This document shows positions 31,219 through 33,447 of a stretch of 33,447 nt of DNA, one piece after another. The notes beneath the pieces were generated by a model. It made no database searches. It had not been told where the DNA came from and was given only the letters and a program-made list of their open reading frames with translations. Source of the stretch: Roseivirga sp. (lineage in GTDB: Bacteria > Bacteroidota > Bacteroidia > Cytophagales > Cyclobacteriaceae). A program made the position numbers and the translations under genes. The stretch covers positions 1 through 33,447 of the forward strand of contig JAJCYM010000016.1 in assembly GCA_029262895.1 (NCBI GenBank), read 5' to 3'. Positions within the stretch are counted from its first letter, which is position 1. Each line of letters starts with the position of its first letter.

Positions 31219-31545
31219 CTATTTAAGTCTTCTGACTTTAACCATACTGGCCTGGGGCTCATAAAGTCCAAAGTAATTTCCATCCTCAATATCAAAACCA
31301 TATAGGGTACCTCTTTGGGCTTCCTTAGATCCTCTGGAGGTGCCGGTAACACCTACACTTACCCCCATCGCTCGCAACATCCTCATATGCAACGAGCTAT
31401 CGGCAAGGTGCTCTTCCTCCATTTCAATAGCGATAAATTCAACCTTATCACCGGCTTTTAAATCAGCCAGTGTGAGTGCTTCTTCTTTGGAAGAACAAGA
31501 CACAATGAGCAGTAACAGAAGGGGTAAATGTTTAATGGTTTTCAT
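31219..31545 (-). CDS. Small lipoprotein of unknown function
   Basis: The 108-residue protein starts MKTIKHLPLLLLLIVSCSSK, a lipoprotein signal with lipobox IVSC and Cys17. The mature part has KAGDKVEFIAIEMEEEHLAD, a possible helix (SLHMRMLRAM), then GVSVGVTGTSRGS and a C-terminal strand pair ending VKVRRLK. It may be a small beta-barrel domain. No family is recognised. It lies between the TPR gene (28-base gap) and the membrane-protein gene (38-base gap), so the three probably share a transcript and act at the envelope. Confidence 0.6.
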   Translation of the reverse strand: MKTIKHLPLLLLLIVSCSSKEEALTLADLKAGDKVEFIAIEMEEEHLADSSLHMRMLRAMGVSVGVTGTSRGSKEAQRGTLYGFDIEDGNYFGLYEPQASMVKVRRLK

Positions 31546-31573
31546 AATTGGCTAGTATGATTTGACCTGTTTT

Positions 31574-32212
31574 CTATTTGCACTTGGCGTTATATCTATT
31601 TACCCCTCCATTGTAGCCAAGATCTATTGCCTTTTTCCAATTTTCACAGGCACTGGCGGTTTGTCTCATCATGTCATGGATGTTCCCCTTGTTTGAATAA
31701 GCCTTGGCATAAGTTGGGTCAAGTTCGGTGGCCCTGTTAATATGTATAAGACCCTTTTCCGGCCTCCTTGTTCTGGCATAGGCAACAGCCAAACTGTTAT
31801 GAACCCCGGGTTGATCTTCCTTGATGGAAATTGACAATTCGTAATCTTCTATCGCCATCTCCAAAAAACCCATATTACTATGGGCTCCACCTCTGAAGAA
31901 GAGTGACTCAAAGTGTGAGTCGTTCAACTCCAGTACCTTGCTATAGTCGGCAACGGCATTTTTGTAGTTTTCGTAATCAGCACTGGCATTTTGCCTGGCA
32001 ATCATAGCCACATGAAAACCAGCTCTATAGAAGTATGCCTTTTCCAGTGTGGAATCTAATGCTATGGCCTTGGTACAAAAAGCAACTGCTTCTGTAAAAT
32101 TTCTTTCCTCGGATTTTTGCATCGCTGATTCCAGGTATGACTCATAGGTTTGACCTTTCAATGCTGAAACCGAAAGAAGAAATGAAATGAAGATCAAACC
32201 AATTTTATGCAT
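31574..32212 (-). CDS. Exported TPR-repeat protein
   Basis: The 212-residue protein has a signal peptide (MHKIGLIFISFLLSVSALKG). It holds at least four tetratricopeptide repeats: AVAFCTKAIALDSTLEKAYF, AVADYSKVLELNDSHFESLF, then AIEDYELSISIKEDQPGVHN, GLIHINRATELDPTYAKAYS and a capping helix. Each pairs two helices with the W/Y-A-G-Y-A-A-P pattern. Such proteins are scaffolds for other proteins in the periplasm. Four cysteines are present, the last two near the end (SACENW and NAKCK). It starts 11 bases after the stop of the upstream gene, so both belong to one operon. Confidence 0.8.
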   Translation of the reverse strand: MHKIGLIFISFLLSVSALKGQTYESYLESAMQKSEERNFTEAVAFCTKAIALDSTLEKAYFYRAGFHVAMIARQNASADYENYKNAVADYSKVLELNDSHFESLFFRGGAHSNMGFLEMAIEDYELSISIKEDQPGVHNSLAVAYARTRRPEKGLIHINRATELDPTYAKAYSNKGNIHDMMRQTASACENWKKAIDLGYNGGVNRYNAKCK

Positions 32213-32223
32213 GCTTATTCATT

Positions 32224-33447
32224 TTAGTTTTCACTGTTCATTGTTGGTAAAATGGCCGCTTTCAAAATTTTCCATTCCCTTGAATTAGCCCCTTCTTCAT
32301 CCAATTCAACTACCAGCCTGCCAAGTTTTCCTCTTCTGAAAGACATGGTTATGGTGAGACTCACCTTTTCTGAAATTTTGATCCATTCATATGTAGTGAA
32401 CCAGTCTTTTTTGGCGTTGGTTTTACTGTATTCAAAATCCGGGAAAATATCTTTGATCTGAGAAATCTTCATCCCCCGCTTGAAGCCTAGCGGCAAAGCC
32501 TCCTTAAACACGTTGCGGCTAAACTCTTTGTCAAACTTGAACTCAATTCCCTTCAACCATCTCCCAGTAGTTTTTTCGTTGTAGCCGTTTCTGGTCTCAA
32601 AGCCAATTGCCGAATAAGATGCCCCCCCTCCTAAAATTCGAAGCAAAGCATTGCCCTCATGTTGGCTAAATCTCTGCTTGAGAGGCTCTAACTCAATATT
32701 GTATTTATCAAGATAGTCTTCATCACTTAAGGCCAAATCAGGGTCTACTGGTGTGCACACTCCGATGTACTCCGGCTCTTCGATCTGGCTACGCTGGCCG
32801 GGTTCATAAATATCAAGCACTACCTCGTTGCTATTTTTCACCTGATAAACATGAAACATCACATGGCTATTATTGGATATAAAACGGGAGTTATCATCTG
32901 GGTGATAAAAGAAGTGGTTGAACCCATTGATCTCTCTGGAGCTGTAAGCAGACACCAAGCCCGCTGCGTAACTATCGTTACGATAGCCTGAATCCAAGAC
33001 AATATTCATGTAAAACACAAGCTCATCAAAGAAGCTTTCTTTGTCCTTCTGGCGAGAAGGACACCAAACAGCTCGATATCCATTATTGGACAAGACTACC
33101 ACCGAATCCACACCAAAAGCGTATCGTATGCTTTTACTCAGGACTTTAGGGTCCTGTCTTTCCGCTTCTGTAATACCTTCATCCTTAACCAGCATTTTAA
33201 CTCCATCAGAAAATGATCCATAACTAAGCCGGATATTGGTTATCTTTTTTTCAGTAAGAGCCTCTTTGATTCCCATCTGCATAGGATGATTTAATTCCGT
33301 CAAGCGCCTTCTATAGCTACCAGAGCCATGGCGGTGGGTTTCTATTTTGAAATAGGTGAGTATTTTGTTTTCAAACCAAAAGGTGATGTCCAGGAACCTA
33401 TAGCCCGGAAGATTCGTGATATAAGCTTCGTCTATCGTTTCAAATTC
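32224..33447 (-). CDS. Protein of unknown function, 5' end beyond the right edge
   Basis: The frame is open from the window edge (33447) to the stop at 32224; the first codon in the window encodes Glu of EFETIDEAYITNLPGYRFLD. No start codon is needed inside the window, and the TTG at 33301-33303 is not a likely start because coding-like sequence continues upstream. At least 407 residues are visible. The sequence has ARTY-like mixtures of strands and no membrane helix: FYMNIVLDSG, HVMFHVYQVKNSNEVVLDIY, ILGGGASYSAIGFETRNGYN and a C-terminal part with SLTITMSFRRGKLGRLVVEL. No family is recognised. It is the first visible gene of a minus-strand cluster with the TPR, lipoprotein and membrane genes. 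Confidence 0.6.
   Translation of the reverse strand, partial: EFETIDEAYITNLPGYRFLDITFWFENKILTYFKIETHRHGSGSYRRRLTELNHPMQMGIKEALTEKKITNIRLSYGSFSDGVKMLVKDEGITEAERQDPKVLSKSIRYAFGVDSVVVLSNNGYRAVWCPSRQKDKESFFDELVFYMNIVLDSGYRNDSYAAGLVSAYSSREINGFNHFFYHPDDNSRFISNNSHVMFHVYQVKNSNEVVLDIYEPGQRSQIEEPEYIGVCTPVDPDLALSDEDYLDKYNIELEPLKQRFSQHEGNALLRILGGGASYSAIGFETRNGYNEKTTGRWLKGIEFKFDKEFSRNVFKEALPLGFKRGMKISQIKDIFPDFEYSKTNAKKDWFTTYEWIKISEKVSLTITMSFRRGKLGRLVVELDEEGANSREWKILKAAILPTMNSEN

Noticed and set aside
33224-33303. TTG at 33301-33303 as start of the last gene
   Set aside because: The same frame stays open to the window edge with coding-like sequence, so the gene most probably begins beyond the window.

Overview
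The window looks like chromosomal DNA of a Bacteroidota bacterium, most likely a marine, Cytophagales-type lineage. The evidence is gene content (tricorn-type and S41 proteases, LytS/LytTR pair, RND permease of Bacteroidota build, many small lipoproteins), promoter-like sequences of the TTTG/TAnnTTTG type, A-rich leaders without clear Shine-Dalgarno sites, and gaps full of short palindromic repeats. The genus cannot be fixed from this sequence. No CRISPR array, rRNA, transposase or phage gene was seen.

Layout. 1-2.1 kb: the tail of a beta-propeller gene, a tRNA-Gln(TTG) with promoter box and terminator, a HugZ-type heme-handling gene and a 33-codon lysine-rich gene, sitting among three copies of a ~120-130 bp palindromic repeat. 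2.1-9.5 kb (minus strand): an atypical Lgt-family membrane protein, a tricorn protease homologue, a lipoprotein, a SulP anion transporter with an acidic insertion, and a small exported protein. 9.5-12.0 kb (plus): a compact three-gene cassette of unidentified function (beta-sandwich protein, four-helix membrane protein, glycine-zipper membrane protein) that is more GC-rich than its surroundings in the lines I counted, preceded by AT-rich palindromes and closed by a terminator. It is the best candidate for an undescribed system.

12.0-20.1 kb (minus): a membrane metallophosphoesterase, then a tripartite RND efflux operon in the order TetR regulator, TolC-type outer-membrane protein, membrane-fusion protein, inner-membrane permease, ending in two hairpins. 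20.3-22.5 kb: an alpha/beta hydrolase divergent from the regulator, an NTF2-like exported protein and a membrane protein of unknown role. 22.8-24.2 kb: a GH64/thaumatin-like beta-1,3-glucanase-type protein without a signal peptide, followed by a 590-base gap packed with perfect palindromes. 24.8-30.1 kb (plus): a lipoprotein form of RidA, a LytS-type histidine kinase with its LytTR response regulator, and an S41 peptidase. 30.1 kb to the end (minus): four closely spaced genes, probably one operon: a gene cut by the right edge, a TPR protein, a small lipoprotein and a membrane protein with a Ser/Arg/Gly-rich tract.

Genes that clearly work together are the efflux operon with its regulator, the kinase-regulator pair, and by arrangement the three-gene cassette and the last four genes. 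All family names rest on reading motifs by eye; no database search was possible.
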